The translations under genes were made by a program, and so were the position numbers. From Coccinella septempunctata (taxonomy: Eukaryota > Arthropoda > Insecta > Coleoptera > Coccinellidae), in contig NC_058197.1 of assembly GCF_907165205.1 (NCBI RefSeq), positions 13,031,266-13,095,265 of the forward strand: 64,000 nt of DNA. The letters run 5' to 3'. The notes beneath the pieces are model-generated. The model was not told the DNA's origin and made no database searches. It saw only the letters and a program-made list of their open reading frames with translations. Each line of letters opens with the position of its first letter. The first letter of the stretch is position 1. Positions 23,305 to 34,289 of the stretch are shown here, piece by piece.

Positions 23305-23525
23305 CGAAACCACATGGTCCAATCAGGAGATAAGTTTTTCCCACTGCTTTGCGATAATTCAGCTAACAAACAGTCTAGGATCATATTATTAAGATCTATT
23401 TCAGTAATAATTTTCAATTTTTTTTTTCAACTTTGTCATTTTGAAAGTTTTTTATACCTAGGTGTTTTTTTATGAAATGCTCCATTTCGACCAGTTCTAC
23501 CTTCTGTAGAAAAAATACACCCTGT
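23305..23525. repeat. Dispersed repeat, copy 2 of 2
   Basis: Matches 30-235. Ends 'acaccctgta', which suggests a transposon terminus of the CAGGGTG type. Confidence 0.6.
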
Positions 23526-23529
23526 ATAG

Positions 23530-23830
23530 CCCTCGCCCATCAACGTAAGAGCCAGCCGCGGGCGGTCAAACACACACGCCCAATCTGCATAAGAACAACT
23601 CAATCGTAATCGGGCACCGCAGCAGCGTCGGTGGCGACAGACAGAAAGACAACTGTACACGTCCGAGCCGCAGTGTGAGGTCCTCCGGTTCCCCGTATCG
23701 AACGGGATTTCAAGGATAAATACCAGATTAAATTCCGATTTCGTGTAGCTGGACCTTTCTCACACCCACGACGATGGTACTGAGCGCTCGTTAAGATTTG
23801 AGGAACGGCCCGAGCGGCCCGATCCAATGG
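23530..23830. other. GC-rich block, function unknown
   Basis: CpG-rich against an AT-rich background, e.g. 'agccgcgggcggtcaaac' and 'gaacggcccgagcggcccga'. Open frames on the minus strand (23436-23827) show no known domain. Could be an untranslated first exon or promoter; unsupported beyond composition. Confidence 0.3.
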
Positions 23831-24283
23831 CTTAATTAAGCGGAAAGCTCAATCGTTATCCGGCTGAATTATTCTCGAAATTTCGTCCGACATGAGTACA
23901 ACTTTTTTTCTCCGAATGAGGAGAAACGTCTTTCTGAAAATGAGCGGTGAGCATAGGCGAGTATGGATCAACAGGTAGCTTCGATCCATCATTCTGAATC
24001 GAATACAGAGATGCACGGATTGAAGATAAGATAGGAAGATAAGAGACGGTCGTTGTCCCTAACACATTCAATTTTGTGATTCTTCATTGGGTTCTGGCTT
24101 AAGAATCCCCGAAAGTTGTTTACTAGTGTCAAATCTTGCCTAAAGGCTTTTGTTTTTCCAGAGTACCTACTCTGGATAACGAAGAATTCGTTGTGTACCT
24201 TCCTGGATATATCCAGGACATATGTTGGTCAGACGGGAACTAAAAAGGTGAGGAGTGAACAAAACCATTATCAAATGAGGTGT

Positions 24284-25320
24284 TAGAATAAGATTCAGAT
24301 TTGTTGGAGGCCTATTCAACCTGAAGCGCCTCAGAGCAAAAACCCATACGAAGTTTATCACGGAACTTCAATATGCAGACGACTGCGCACTTATCGCTAG
24401 CAGCTCAGAGGATGTACAGATAATGTTGGACACCTATAAACATGTATACGAAGCTTTAGGCCTGAGACTCAATATCGACAAAACCAAAATCCAGGTAAGT
24501 CCGCCAGAAAGCCTTTAAACAGAATGAAACTCTAGAACAGGTCGAGCAGTTCAAATACTTGGAAAGCTTCATAAATACTAGGGCTAACCTGGACACGGAA
24601 ATACACAACCGTATCAAATCGGCATTACGGGCATTCTGGAAGCTGAAGATCAGAGTGTTTCAAAATCATGAGCTCAATCTGAAGACCAAGACAGCTGTTT
24701 ACAAAGCAGTCGTCCTCCCAACGCTTCTTCACGGAAGCGAAAGTTGGACGCCCTAGAGGCGACATATTAAAGGGTTTGAACAGACGCAACAACGTCATCT
24801 AAGACAGATAATGCACATCGGATGGTTCCACAAAGTTTCGAATGCAGAAGTCTTGCAACGCGCGAGTTGTACAACAATTGAGACTCAAGTAACGACGGCC
24901 CGACTCAGATAGAGCGGCCACATTTTGAGGATGCAAGACACAAGTCTCCCCAAAATAGCTCTGTATGGCGAATTGACAGAGGGAACCCGGAAACCAGGAG
25001 GCCACTATAAGCGGTTTAAGGATACACTACATCAATCCGTAAAATCAGTTAATGTCAATCATAACTGTGAACAATTAGCGTTAGACAGGTCACAGTGGAG
25101 GTCTATGGTGCACAGTTATAGTGGAGACTCAAAAAGAATACAGCGGCTGCCAGATCTGGTTGGTGACTATCCATGCCCAGAGTGTGGAAGGATCTATAGG
25201 TCACGGTTGGGTCTCTTCAGTCACAGGAGGGCACACAGTCGCAATTAGCCCTAATAAATTATAAGACTGTTCTTTTTTTTTGTAGATTTTTTCCCTGTAA
25301 CAGGATACAGCAATGATGAT
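24284..25320 (+). pseudogene. LINE reverse transcriptase and zinc-finger C-terminus
   Basis: 5'-truncated non-LTR retrotransposon. It starts in the RT palm just before 'LQYADDCALIASS' (YADD catalytic motif, about 24370), continues through the thumb ('LGLRLNIDKTKIQV', 'YKAVVLPTLLHGSESWTP') and ends with a C2H2 zinc finger ('CPECGRIYRSRLGLFSHRRA') and stop at 25246-25248. At least two in-frame stops and a frameshift near 24520 kill it. The 3' end carries a GAT-rich tail near 25313-25325, as in RTE-like LINEs that end in short repeats. The exact clade is unresolved. Confidence 0.8.
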
Positions 25321-25659
25321 GATTATCAAATGTATGAGATGATAACGACAAGAGGGGGTGAGACACAGTTGAGTAGCCAAACCATTTCTGATGAGAGCGA
25401 AACACCTCAAGGGAGAGACATATCATCCGGAACCTAGCAGTGGATTAGCTGATGCTCCACAGGCAAAAGTTGCTTGACTTTGAGTATTATAAGTAATCTT
25501 CTTCTTCTTCCTTACTCTTCCTTGTTTGCTTGGCCTGGCTTTCTATTAAGTAGATGTGGAAAACCAACTTTGTGCCCATCTCTTCGGTGGTTTTCTTTAT
25601 TCCTTGGGTTGTTCATTCTTGCAGATATATGCAATTCTATCTGACTCCATCCTATAAAC

Positions 25660-25900
25660 ATGGTCTCTCCATTTACTCGTTCTTTATCTTTGTATATAAG
25701 TTTTTTTTGTTGGTCGGTCTATCTATCAATCTTGCTCCTGAAATTCTTCTCAAGATCTTAATTTCTACCGTTTTGAGCTTCTGTTTAGTTCCCTTTGTTT
25801 CCGCAAAGGTTTCTATGGCGTAGTTTATAATTGGGAGAACCATTCCTCTGTAAAGCCACACCTTACATTCTTGATGCATATACCTGCTTGTTCTGCCAGA
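25660..25900 (-). pseudogene. LINE ORF2 fragment (post-RT region)
   Basis: A 69-codon minus-strand frame reads 'KVWLYRGMVLPIINYAIETF' and then 'VEIKILRRISGARL', typical of the segment just after the RT domain of RTE/Jockey-like elements. Flanked by broken sequence; its relation to the LINE at 26160-26745 is unclear. Confidence 0.5.
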
Positions 25901-26159
25901 CCATTTTTTTCAGCTATCCAGTTATCTGTGACGCCTTAGTGGGCTGCTGTTGGACTTCCGCATAGACATTCCTCTGACTGGAGATTTCAACTCCGAGCTA
26001 TTTGTGGTACATGGCCTGTTGAATAACGGTTCCTTCCAGTTCTAACTGGCATCGAACATCAGGTTCTTTACTTATCACTATGCATTAGTTTGGTCACTGG
26101 ATATCTTTATGTTGTGTTATTTGCTGGCAATATTGAACAGCCTCTGTAGGTCATCTTCA

Positions 26160-26745
26160 CAACCCGCCAACAGTAGGGTTGTGAAAAGAGTGAAATTCGT
26201 TCAAGAATTTATAACTGCAGTTTGTCTACGAATATGGAGTGGTACAACGTTTGAAAGAACTGGTAACCATTGAATAGGTCAAGATCTAATAGTTCCAGTA
26301 ATAATTGGCTTAGGAAGATTAACTATTAACCCATACGGTGTCACAATATTCAGCAGCAGAAAAATCCAAAACTAAAACTGCCATTCGAAGAGTAGTTGCA
26401 TCAGAACCCTATGAAGACCACCTAGGTTATGTTGGATATTATCCTAGTTTCTCACTTCAGACGCAAATTTTCCAAATGTGCTTTTAAATTCATCTGAGAA
26501 TCCAGCTTCATTCCTAGATATTCTTCCATACTGTATCATATGCTACAGATAAATCTACAAATGCTGTTCCTGTTCTCAGTTCATCATTGAAACCTACTTC
26601 AATGAAAGTGGTAAGGCTCAGAAACTGACGATTTCTATTTTTCCCGAAACACCCTTGACAATTTTGGAACGCGTCCTCTAGAGTCGATTCAACCCTTGAA
26701 AGAATAAGCCTTTCTAAAATTTTAAATGGAACACTCACTGAACTT
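26160..26745 (-). pseudogene. Jockey-like LINE RT relic
   Basis: On the minus strand 26738-26514 gives RT fingers/palm ('ERLILSRVES', 'NCQGCFGKNR', 'GTAFVDLSVAYDTVWK'; the last is RT motif A with the catalytic Asp). 26420-26190 gives the post-RT part ('AAEYC' region and downstream), which matches 33000-33190 in reverse. The middle, including the YADD region, is deleted. Confidence 0.7.
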
Positions 26746-28779
26746 ATGGATCAACTGGATAAATCGAATCAAATCTAATGGCCGAACCCTCGGTTATCGA
26801 AACGTATAGGGGTTGAAAAAGTAGTTTCCATGCGTTTAGGTTAAGAACCCTCTACTCTGCAAGCAGAAACCTCACTTCCCACTGAAAGAATCCTTCATCT
26901 TTGAATACCACGACACCATAGAGTAACCGGCAAGTGGCATCAGCTTGACTCATTTATGAGGTATCAGAGAAATTAATAATTTCTTGCGGAAAGGGCATCA
27001 CAGGTGATGCTGCTAGACTGAAACGCTTCTCTGAACTTAGGGAAGGACTCCAATATGACGCCCTGACTTGCCAAGGTAAAAGGATCGGGGGTGGAATTTT
27101 TACCGTCCTATACCAAGAAGCTTCTTCAGCTGGCATGAGCATGATCATGAGATCATTGTTGAATAAAGACTGCCGTCACAATCACTATTAGTTTGGCATA
27201 GACTTCGTTAGCTTCCTCATCACCATCTGGTGAAGATAGATCAACAACACGGCAAGGTTGCAGTCCTTAAATGCTAGATTTTACCTTAAACTTATCCTAA
27301 CTCTATTAACCCCAAGCTTACTTGCGCATGAATATGCGACGTTCTGCAAGAAATGAAAATAAGACTTGGACCAGATTTTCACCAGTTTGGAACGAGTTTT
27401 TTAGATGACTATATATTTAAAACTACTTGAGGGAGACTCTGTAGCTCTATGAAATCAAAGGGGAAAAGCCTTAGGAAGACTCGTATAGCTTATTCACCGA
27501 GTATGCATTTTTCTCATCTGAAAGTTGATCTCCTTAAGAACTATTTCTTCTTGAAATTAAGGTCGCTCTGCTGAAACATGAGGCCATGTACCTTAAAACC
27601 TTTGGTGATTGGTATGTGAAATATAGTTCTAGGTCAACCCGAGTCCATACAGACGAAAATTCAATACACCAACGACACGAAGCCGAATCGATATTCTGAC
27701 ATCGTAAGAAAACTTTATTTCCTCATGAGTGCGAGTTAAAGACGTTGCTATCGTAATAAAATTTTAATGGGGTAATCGTTAAACATATCGAGCATGAAAA
27801 ATGCATCTTATTTCAGTTCGAAACCAGCCACAGTCGTCGTTCGGGGGTGAAATAAAGCCCCTCTGGATTCCGCTACATTGTATTCCTTATTGAGAAAAAA
27901 CCTAGATAATCGAGATGAAAAAGTTTCGTATCGAATCGTCTAGACAGCGGAATCATGTCTGGACGTTTTTTTACATCCCTTTCCTATTTACTTTGTAATT
28001 ACGCAGTCAACTTTCGGGTAGGGAGAACCTCATATGCCCCCCCAGAATATATTCGTTTATAATTTGGTTCAGAAACGACAAGATTGAAATCTCAGACAGA
28101 ATTTGTTGCCAAAATATCATCTCTTACTGGATAGACTGGTCCACCATAGTTTACACAAGGTCAATATATTAATAGTTTTCGACCAAAGCATCAGAAATTT
28201 CGATAAATTCGAATTATTCGAATTACTATTTGGATATTCAATATAGCTTTTAACTTACTGCTGAAGATCCTGAAAAGAAATAGATTCAGCTAGTGGTAAA
28301 GTCAATATTGGTACTACTAGACCTAACCGACCTGTCCTTAAGATGTGACGAAGGACACAATGAGGACTGACCAACTGTTGAATGCTTGGTACATTGTATC
28401 TAAACTTTTGTCCTGCTCCACACTGACAACAAAGTTTGTGAGGGATGAACTACCCTCTAAGGCAGTCAAATATTTTGAGCTCTAATATATCTGGAATTGA
28501 GCGAGAGGGTCTTGGAATTGAACAAATATACTGCTCCACAAGAGTTATAACGTATTCAATCGTTTTTAAAAGTATGTAATCTTCAAGACAATCGCTGTAA
28601 AATCATTTAAAACTCAATAACAACTTGAATCGATCCAATAAAAATCAGTATGAGACATTTCGTCAATCTGGTAGCCTTTTTTTCTGAAGTTTGGTTCTTT
28701 GCATATGCTTCATGAATGTTCTTATTTTGAAATGAAGTCAGTTTATCAACGGCTTCGATTTGAAACGAGTTTTCTGAAA
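26746..28779. other. No recognised gene
   Basis: Largely non-coding. One ATG-less plus frame at 26949-27191 (80 codons) has protein-like composition but no family I recognise, and no splice sites strong enough to call an exon. The remainder shows nothing. Confidence 0.35.
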
Positions 28780-29753
28780 ATGCCAATACGTAAATTAACA
28801 AACGCTGAGGCTAATAGGGCTATTGGAATGCTACAGGCTGGCCTAACTCAGGTTGTTGTAGCGTAAAGGCTCCAAGTCAGCCAAAGTGTGATATCTCGAC
28901 TTTGGAATAGGTTCAGGGAGACAAGTTCTGTGTTGGAAAGACCAAGCCTTGGTGGGCGACGAAAAACAACACCTCAGGATCGTTTCATCCCCGTTTCGGC
29001 GAGAAGAAAACCTACATCTACGTGTAGAATGTTACGGAATACTCTTCAAAATGCAGATGGGGTCCAAGTTTCCATCGAAACCATCAGACGACGTTTGAGA
29101 GAGGTGCATCTAGGTTCTAGACGTCCATTAAGAGGAGTTTCATTAACACGTTACCATAAGCGTCAAAGACTGGAATGGGCAAGGCAACATATCAATTGGA
29201 TCGATCAATGGCGTAGTATCCTTTTCACTGAGGAATCCAGATATGGACGATTTTCAGATTCTCGAAGAATAAGGGTATGGACAATCCCACGCATACCCCG
29301 TAATCGTCGCTATGTCCAAGAAGTCCATCCATTCCGAGGGGGTAGTGTTATGGTATGGGCCGGGATATGTTTCAACGGGCGCACAGATCTACACATTTGT
29401 CCTGGGAATATGACCGCCTTACACTATAGGGAGCATGTCATTGACAATGTTGTGCCAAATTTTCACGCTGCTATTGGAGAAACTTTTCAATTTCTAGACG
29501 ATAACGCTAGACCGCACCGTGCAGCCATAGTTCAGAATGCGCGAGTAGCTTGGCACATTTACCAATACCTCCGCACTCACCAGATTTGAATTGCATAGAA
29601 CATGCATGGGATATGCTCCAAAGAAGATTAGATAATCATCAACCTACTCCAGAATCCTTAAATGATCTGAGAGAGCTTCTGCCCCGTTTTGGGAATAAAA
29701 TTTCGCTATTTCACTCGATTTCTCTTAACCACTCTGTATATGCTGCAGGCTGA
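28780..29753 (+). pseudogene. Tc1-like transposase pseudogene (first Asp mutated)
   Basis: From ATG at 28780 the frame runs 28 codons to a TAA (28864-28866), then stays open to about 29550, where a frameshift moves it into the frame ending at 29753. Features: N-terminal HTH ('SQSVISRLWNRFRE'), a 'GGRRKTT' linker, catalytic core with 'LFTEESRYG' (family consensus has Asp in place of the first Glu), 'FLDDNARPHRAAI' (second Asp) and 'SPDLNCIEHAWDMLQ' (Glu; the usual Pro is Cys). I could not find its terminal inverted repeats. Different subfamily from 16222-17748. Confidence 0.85.
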
Positions 29754-29759
29754 AATTAA

Positions 29760-30150
29760 ATAATTGAAATCAGAACCACCGTTATCACATTGTTGAAAAT
29801 TGTGTTGATTATTTGTCTTCTAAATTTCAATGGTGGAAAAATTTTATTTCATTCTCTGTATGGCGGTTACTTAGTATAAGGAGCCTCTTATTTTTGACCT
29901 GTCTTCGGAAATCGATGTCAAAACTGTCGTAGCATAAAATTTGATATATCCAGTGAATAGTCGATCAGTTTTTGTTCGCAACACTTTTATGAGTTGTTTA
30001 AGGGTAGTTCGAGAGTGAATATGTGTCCTCTGGATCTGCAGCCTCTCCATGAATAAATAAACGGCAGATTTTCGACTCAAAAACTCGATAAAACCCGAAT
30101 AGTTCGACTTTCCCCGACACAGATCGACCTCCGAATGTCACCTGATGATA
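29760..30150. other. No recognisable feature
   Basis: AT-rich; likely includes the unrecognised right end of the preceding Tc1-like element. Confidence 0.4.
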
Positions 30151-30312
30151 TCAGCGACCAGTTCGAATAAATACAAATAGAAACTGACATTCTCCAATAT
30201 ACAGACACTTTTCCGGACCGAAGCACGATAAATCATCGCTTTTAAGGCATGCTAAAGCAGCGCCGCTCAGTTTATTTATCGACAGAGATAATAACATAAT
30301 CAAGAGTCTCAT
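30151..30312 (-). CDS. Possible small secreted Cys-rich peptide exon
   Basis: From ATG at 30312 a 53-codon frame begins with a hydrophobic signal-like stretch ('MRLLIMLLSLSINKLSG', residues 1-17) followed by 'CLKSDDLSC', 'FGPEKC', 'LYIGEC': four cysteines spaced x7, x5, x5, loosely like the start of an LDL-receptor class A repeat. The GC-rich stretch 30410-30480 lies upstream on this strand. It might be a first exon (a weak GTCAGT donor follows the fourth Cys), a micropeptide, or chance. The in-frame extension to 30372 lacks support. Confidence 0.2.
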   Translation of the reverse strand: MRLLIMLLSLSINKLSGAALACLKSDDLSCFGPEKCLYIGECQFLFVFIRTGR

Positions 30313-30409
30313 TCTGGTAGACGTAGACTCACATCTTGCCACGTTCCTGGTGGAAAGGTGAACAAAGCACACTGATACATTATTTATTATTATTGTTTTT
30401 ACGGTTGTT

Positions 30410-30482
30410 TGAGCCGAGGCGCCTGGCGCCTGCGCCCACGCCTGGTCGACGCTAGAAACATATCTGCGGACGCGTTTTTTAA
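30410..30482. other. Short GC-rich stretch
   Basis: Contains the palindromic run 'gaggcgcctggcgcctgcgc'. Placed upstream of the small minus-strand frame at 30312; otherwise unexplained. 30490-30960 shows one 116-codon plus frame without known domain. Confidence 0.3.
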
Positions 30483-30969
30483 AGACGTTGAGTCATCGCA
30501 GCTTCCAGATGGTTGTTCGATGCAAATTTAAGACGGACGATTTCGTTCTTGGGTCAAAATTCTTGATTTTCAAAGTAACAAGGGACTTTCACATAAGGGC
30601 TGTACCCACACTTCTTTCTAGAGCTCATTCCTCACTGTGTTATTGGCAGAGAACGCTTTCATCAAGTTCTCAAAGGAGTAAATTCAATATTACTTCTATA
30701 GTTCTTCTCAATGACCAATGCCAACTCAAATACCACCCCGAAAGTGGAAAAAGAAAACAGAAATCAAGAGATGGGCCTCAATGGTTTATCTTCAACACCA
30801 GGAGAGACACAATTCTGATCTTGAGCAAGGTAGGGTAAAATTCGTGTATGGTTTACTACTGTATCTTTAGACTTTCATGTCAATTACAGCACTGTTAGTT
30901 TTAAATGAGAAGCGAAATGGGGCCAAAAAAATTCACCGAACCACACGCCTCATCCAAATAGATTGATTA

Positions 30970-32097
30970 CGAGGATGTATTGATATCTAATTAGCCTAGA
31001 CCAGTCCCATGCAAAGAAGATGTCCACCGAAATTGTGAAATTCGAAAAATTGGAATATCGAGCCATCATCAAGTACTTGTATTCAAAAGCGTAAGGGGTG
31101 AGCAGATTTAAGAAGATATGCTTAATACCCTTGGTGATCAATGTCCTTCGTCATGAAAAATTGGACTGCAAGCTTCAAAAGAGGTAAATTTTCCATTGAA
31201 GATGATGACCGATCGGGAAGGCCAGTTTCTGTGTCAGTCCCCGAAAATATCGATGCAGTTCATGACACGAGTTTATCAGACCGTCGAATTGGGCTATAAA
31301 ACGGCTATCTGGAGCACTGAATATTTCATACGAACGCGTTCATCATATAGTTCACGTCACTTTGGACATGAGAAAAATTGCTGCAAAATGGATCCCCAAA
31401 TGTTTGAATGTTGATCAAACTCGTGCAAGGGTAGACGCATCGCGTTCGATCTGTGCTCGATTTGAAAACGATGTAGACTTCTTAAACCAAATTGTTACTA
31501 TGGATGAGACTTGGGTACATTTCTACGATCCAGAAACAAAACAACAATCGATAGAATGGCGACACTCTGGTTCTCCAAGGCCTAAGAAGTTTCGTGTCCA
31601 AAATCTGCTGGAAAAGTTCTTGCTTCAGTTTTTTGGGAATGCCTTGGAGTAATCATGATTGATTTTTTGGATAAGGGTAGAACAATAACCGGAGATTACT
31701 ATTCGACATTTCTGACCATTCCAAGGAAAGCTATCCAAAGGTGTTTTGTTTTTGCAGGACAACGCCCCTGCACACAAATTCGTGATTTAGGGTTTGAATT
31801 ACTAGAACACCCCCCTTATTCATCAGATTTGGCTCCAACCGACTATCATCTCTTTCCTCAACTGAAAAAAAGTTTAAAAGGTCCTAAATTTTCTCCAAAC
31901 GAAGAGGTAGTAAAAGCTGTGGAGGTCTGGTTTGCAGAGCAAGAAGAAACATTTTTTTTGAAAGGTCTAGAGACGTTGCAGGTTCGCTGTAATAAACGTA
32001 TCCAATTAAGAGGAGAATATGTTGAGTAATAAAATGTTTTGATATTGAAATTTTGTTTGGTTCTAAAGTAGGCTAAGAATTTTTCAATATATCCTCG
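30970..32097 (+). mobile_element. mariner element, both TIRs
   Basis: 1128 bp between CGAGGATGTATTGATATCTA (left, after TA at 30968-30969) and the complementary 'aatatatcctcg' (right, followed by CA, probably a mutated TA). The transposase is in sense orientation and broken. It lacks several dozen bases in the middle compared with 18600-19350. Confidence 0.9.
31110..32029 (+). pseudogene. mariner transposase pseudogene (internal deletions)
   Basis: Order: N-terminal HTH remnant near 31120-31190, 'MDMRKIAAKWIPKCLNVDQT' (31362 on), 'IVTMDETWVHFYDPE' (first Asp, about 31500), 'MIDFLDKGRTITGDYYSTF' and a deleted stretch where the frame passes through 'VFAGQRPCTQIRDLGF'. The second-Asp motif is therefore lost from this frame and the lysine-serine-histidine segment that normally follows is missing. 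'YSSDLAPTDYHLFPQLKK' keeps the third Asp. Non-functional. Confidence 0.87.
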
Positions 32098-32099
32098 CA

Positions 32100-32954
32100 C
32101 AGCACTGTTAGTTTCATCTGAATAGCGAAATGTGGACTAAAAAAAATCACCACTGAACTATAGTTCAGTGAGCCCCATTGAAATAGATGATTGATTATGA
32201 TCAGTGTTAACTCTCTTCCAAAAATCATTAAGGAAGAAATGCAATTTTAAATTTCAATTAAACGAACCTCCTAACTCTCATGTGAAGATATCTAAACCGT
32301 GAAATGAGAGGAATGAAGGAGAGGCATTGTGCAGACTGCTGTGTACACATCTGAAACGTTGCCCGCACTGATTTATTGTGTTTGTATCAACTTGTTAGTG
32401 CCCAGAGGAGTGGATCTGGTAACAAATGGCAGTCGCATGGTGATATGATGTATCGGTCTGCTCAAAAACAAGAAAGTATTTCAACGAATAACTCGTGGAT
32501 TTTTCCGATGCTCAACAAGGCAGAAAAATGAACACGTTTTTCGAAATTAGCTGTACAATTCCATATCCGATTCATGCCACGAGGATATTGGACACTAAAC
32601 AATTAACAGGAGAGTTTTGAATGTTTTACTCGTATATATCGAATCGACTTTATCTAGCTTCTTGCAGGGATTGATTTAATCAGCGTTTTAGCTTTTTGTT
32701 ACCGAATGTCCAGTGTAGTCTATCCCTAATTTGTAAATATACGATAAATCTTGGAGAAGTTTCTGAAGCTGAATAGGTAATTCTCCTTATTCAAGAGCTA
32801 GCTGTCTCGGGCCATTCCCTAATGAAGACTTTTACCTCCAGAAGTTCAATTATTGACAAGAATTCAATGGGTACTTAAGACACCACGAGCTTAAGAGATG
32901 GCCCTCAACCAAGACAAGCATTGACTTTTTCTTCAAAATGATTAGTACTGACGA
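32100..32954. other. No recognisable feature
   Basis: AT-rich. A short perfect dyad 'ctgaactatagttcag' is at about 32154-32169. No coding signal. Confidence 0.4.
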
Positions 32955-33296
32955 GAGGGGAAAGATATGCCGATGCAGCTACTCTTCGAACAACCCTAGC
33001 TTTTGTTTTTTCGACTGCTGAATATTGTTGCCCCGTTTGGGTTAATAGTGCTCATGTGCAAAAAATTGATACACAGCTAAATCTTTCTATGATAATTATA
33101 ACTGGAACTATTAGATCTTCACCTATGCAATGGTTACCAGTTCTTTCAAACATTGTACCACCTCATATTCGTAGACAGAGTGCAGTTATAAATTCTTGGA
33201 ATAAATTTCACTCCTTTCCTGACTCATTTCCAATTCTGTCCTACATTCCACAAAATACGACTCCAAAACTGAAGTCGCGTAAACCCTGTAAACCCA
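32955..33296 (+). pseudogene. Jockey-like LINE, post-RT fragment
   Basis: Plus frame reads 'ADAATLRTTLAFVFSTAEYC', 'PVWVNSAHVQKIDTQLNLSM', 'TGTIRSSPMQWLPVLSNIVP', a typical post-RT stretch of Jockey/R1-type ORF2. Matches the reverse complement of 26190-26400. It is truncated at both ends; downstream it runs directly into a TIR element. Confidence 0.72.
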
Positions 33297-33301
33297 AATT
33301 G

Positions 33302-34281
33302 TTATACCCTGATATGCTAAAATCCACAATACGTCAGACGGTAGCGAACATATTCAATGTAAGAGAATTTATATAATGTTTTATCTGAATCTAAATGACT
33401 TATATTTTAGCTGAATATTTCCACAATGAGAAAGGTTGTGAATGAAGAGGATGACAAGGAATTTCCTTCTGTTGGAAGACCCAAAAAGTGGTGGCATTTG
33501 AGAATTTTATGTTTGAGTGAATTTATGCGAAAAATTCACTACAGTATTTTCGATTAATGTCATCGTAGAATAAGTTCCCGAAAATTGATTTTTCTATTTT
33601 TCATTCAACTTGTCCTATACAATGTAAATGTCTTAAGGTACCAATAAATACCTAATTATTATTATATCAATGTATTAAAATGAACACCACAAATAAGTGC
33701 CAGTTGTCCAGTTGATTGTTTATTCATGTAAAATTTCTGTTCAAAGTTCATCTTGACTTGAAACTTTCTGTAATTCCTATTACTCATATTGATGCAAGAT
33801 GATTTTTGTTGAAGAATTTAACATTCTTGTAATTATCTGTTAATTCCTTCGGGAGATACCCATTCCCAACCACTGCATCATATGCATTTAATCTTCGGGT
33901 TTATATTTTTGAAATCTACAACTGATGTAACGTATTCAAACTTTAGCCAAAGAAGATAACGACATTAACTCTCCTCAAGCTAGTGCATATTATGATATTA
34001 TACTGATCTCTTGTATTATCCATACAAATAACTAGATTTGGTATGCCTTCAATCAGTTTGTATAAACTTCAATTATGTTCGTCACATATTTTCCGAAGAG
34101 ATTCGACATTGTGATAAAACACGTAATAACAGAAACTTTTACGTAGAACGTACAACAAAACGCTAATTTAAAAACCAAAAATGTTTTGACAAGCGTCATA
34201 ACCCCACATTTTCGTACTATACAGAGTGAAATGTGTCAAATTTTCATGGCCAACCGACTGCTAAAATAAAAGTGAATGGAG
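33302..34281 (+). mobile_element. TIR element copy B, left end missing
   Basis: Matches copy C (58580-59803) from 'ttataccctga' to its right TIR ('ccaaccgactgctaaaata', ending near 34281). The left TIR and about 220 bp are replaced by LINE sequence. The HTH remnant ('KSTIRQTVANIFN') and a 52-nt intron (33359-33410, GTAAGA...TTTTAG) are kept. Confidence 0.78.
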
Positions 34282-34289
34282 AATAGACT

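Noticed and set aside
26949..27191. 80-codon ATG-less plus frame with protein-like composition
   Set aside because: No family recognised and no convincing splice sites; noted only in the intergenic entry.
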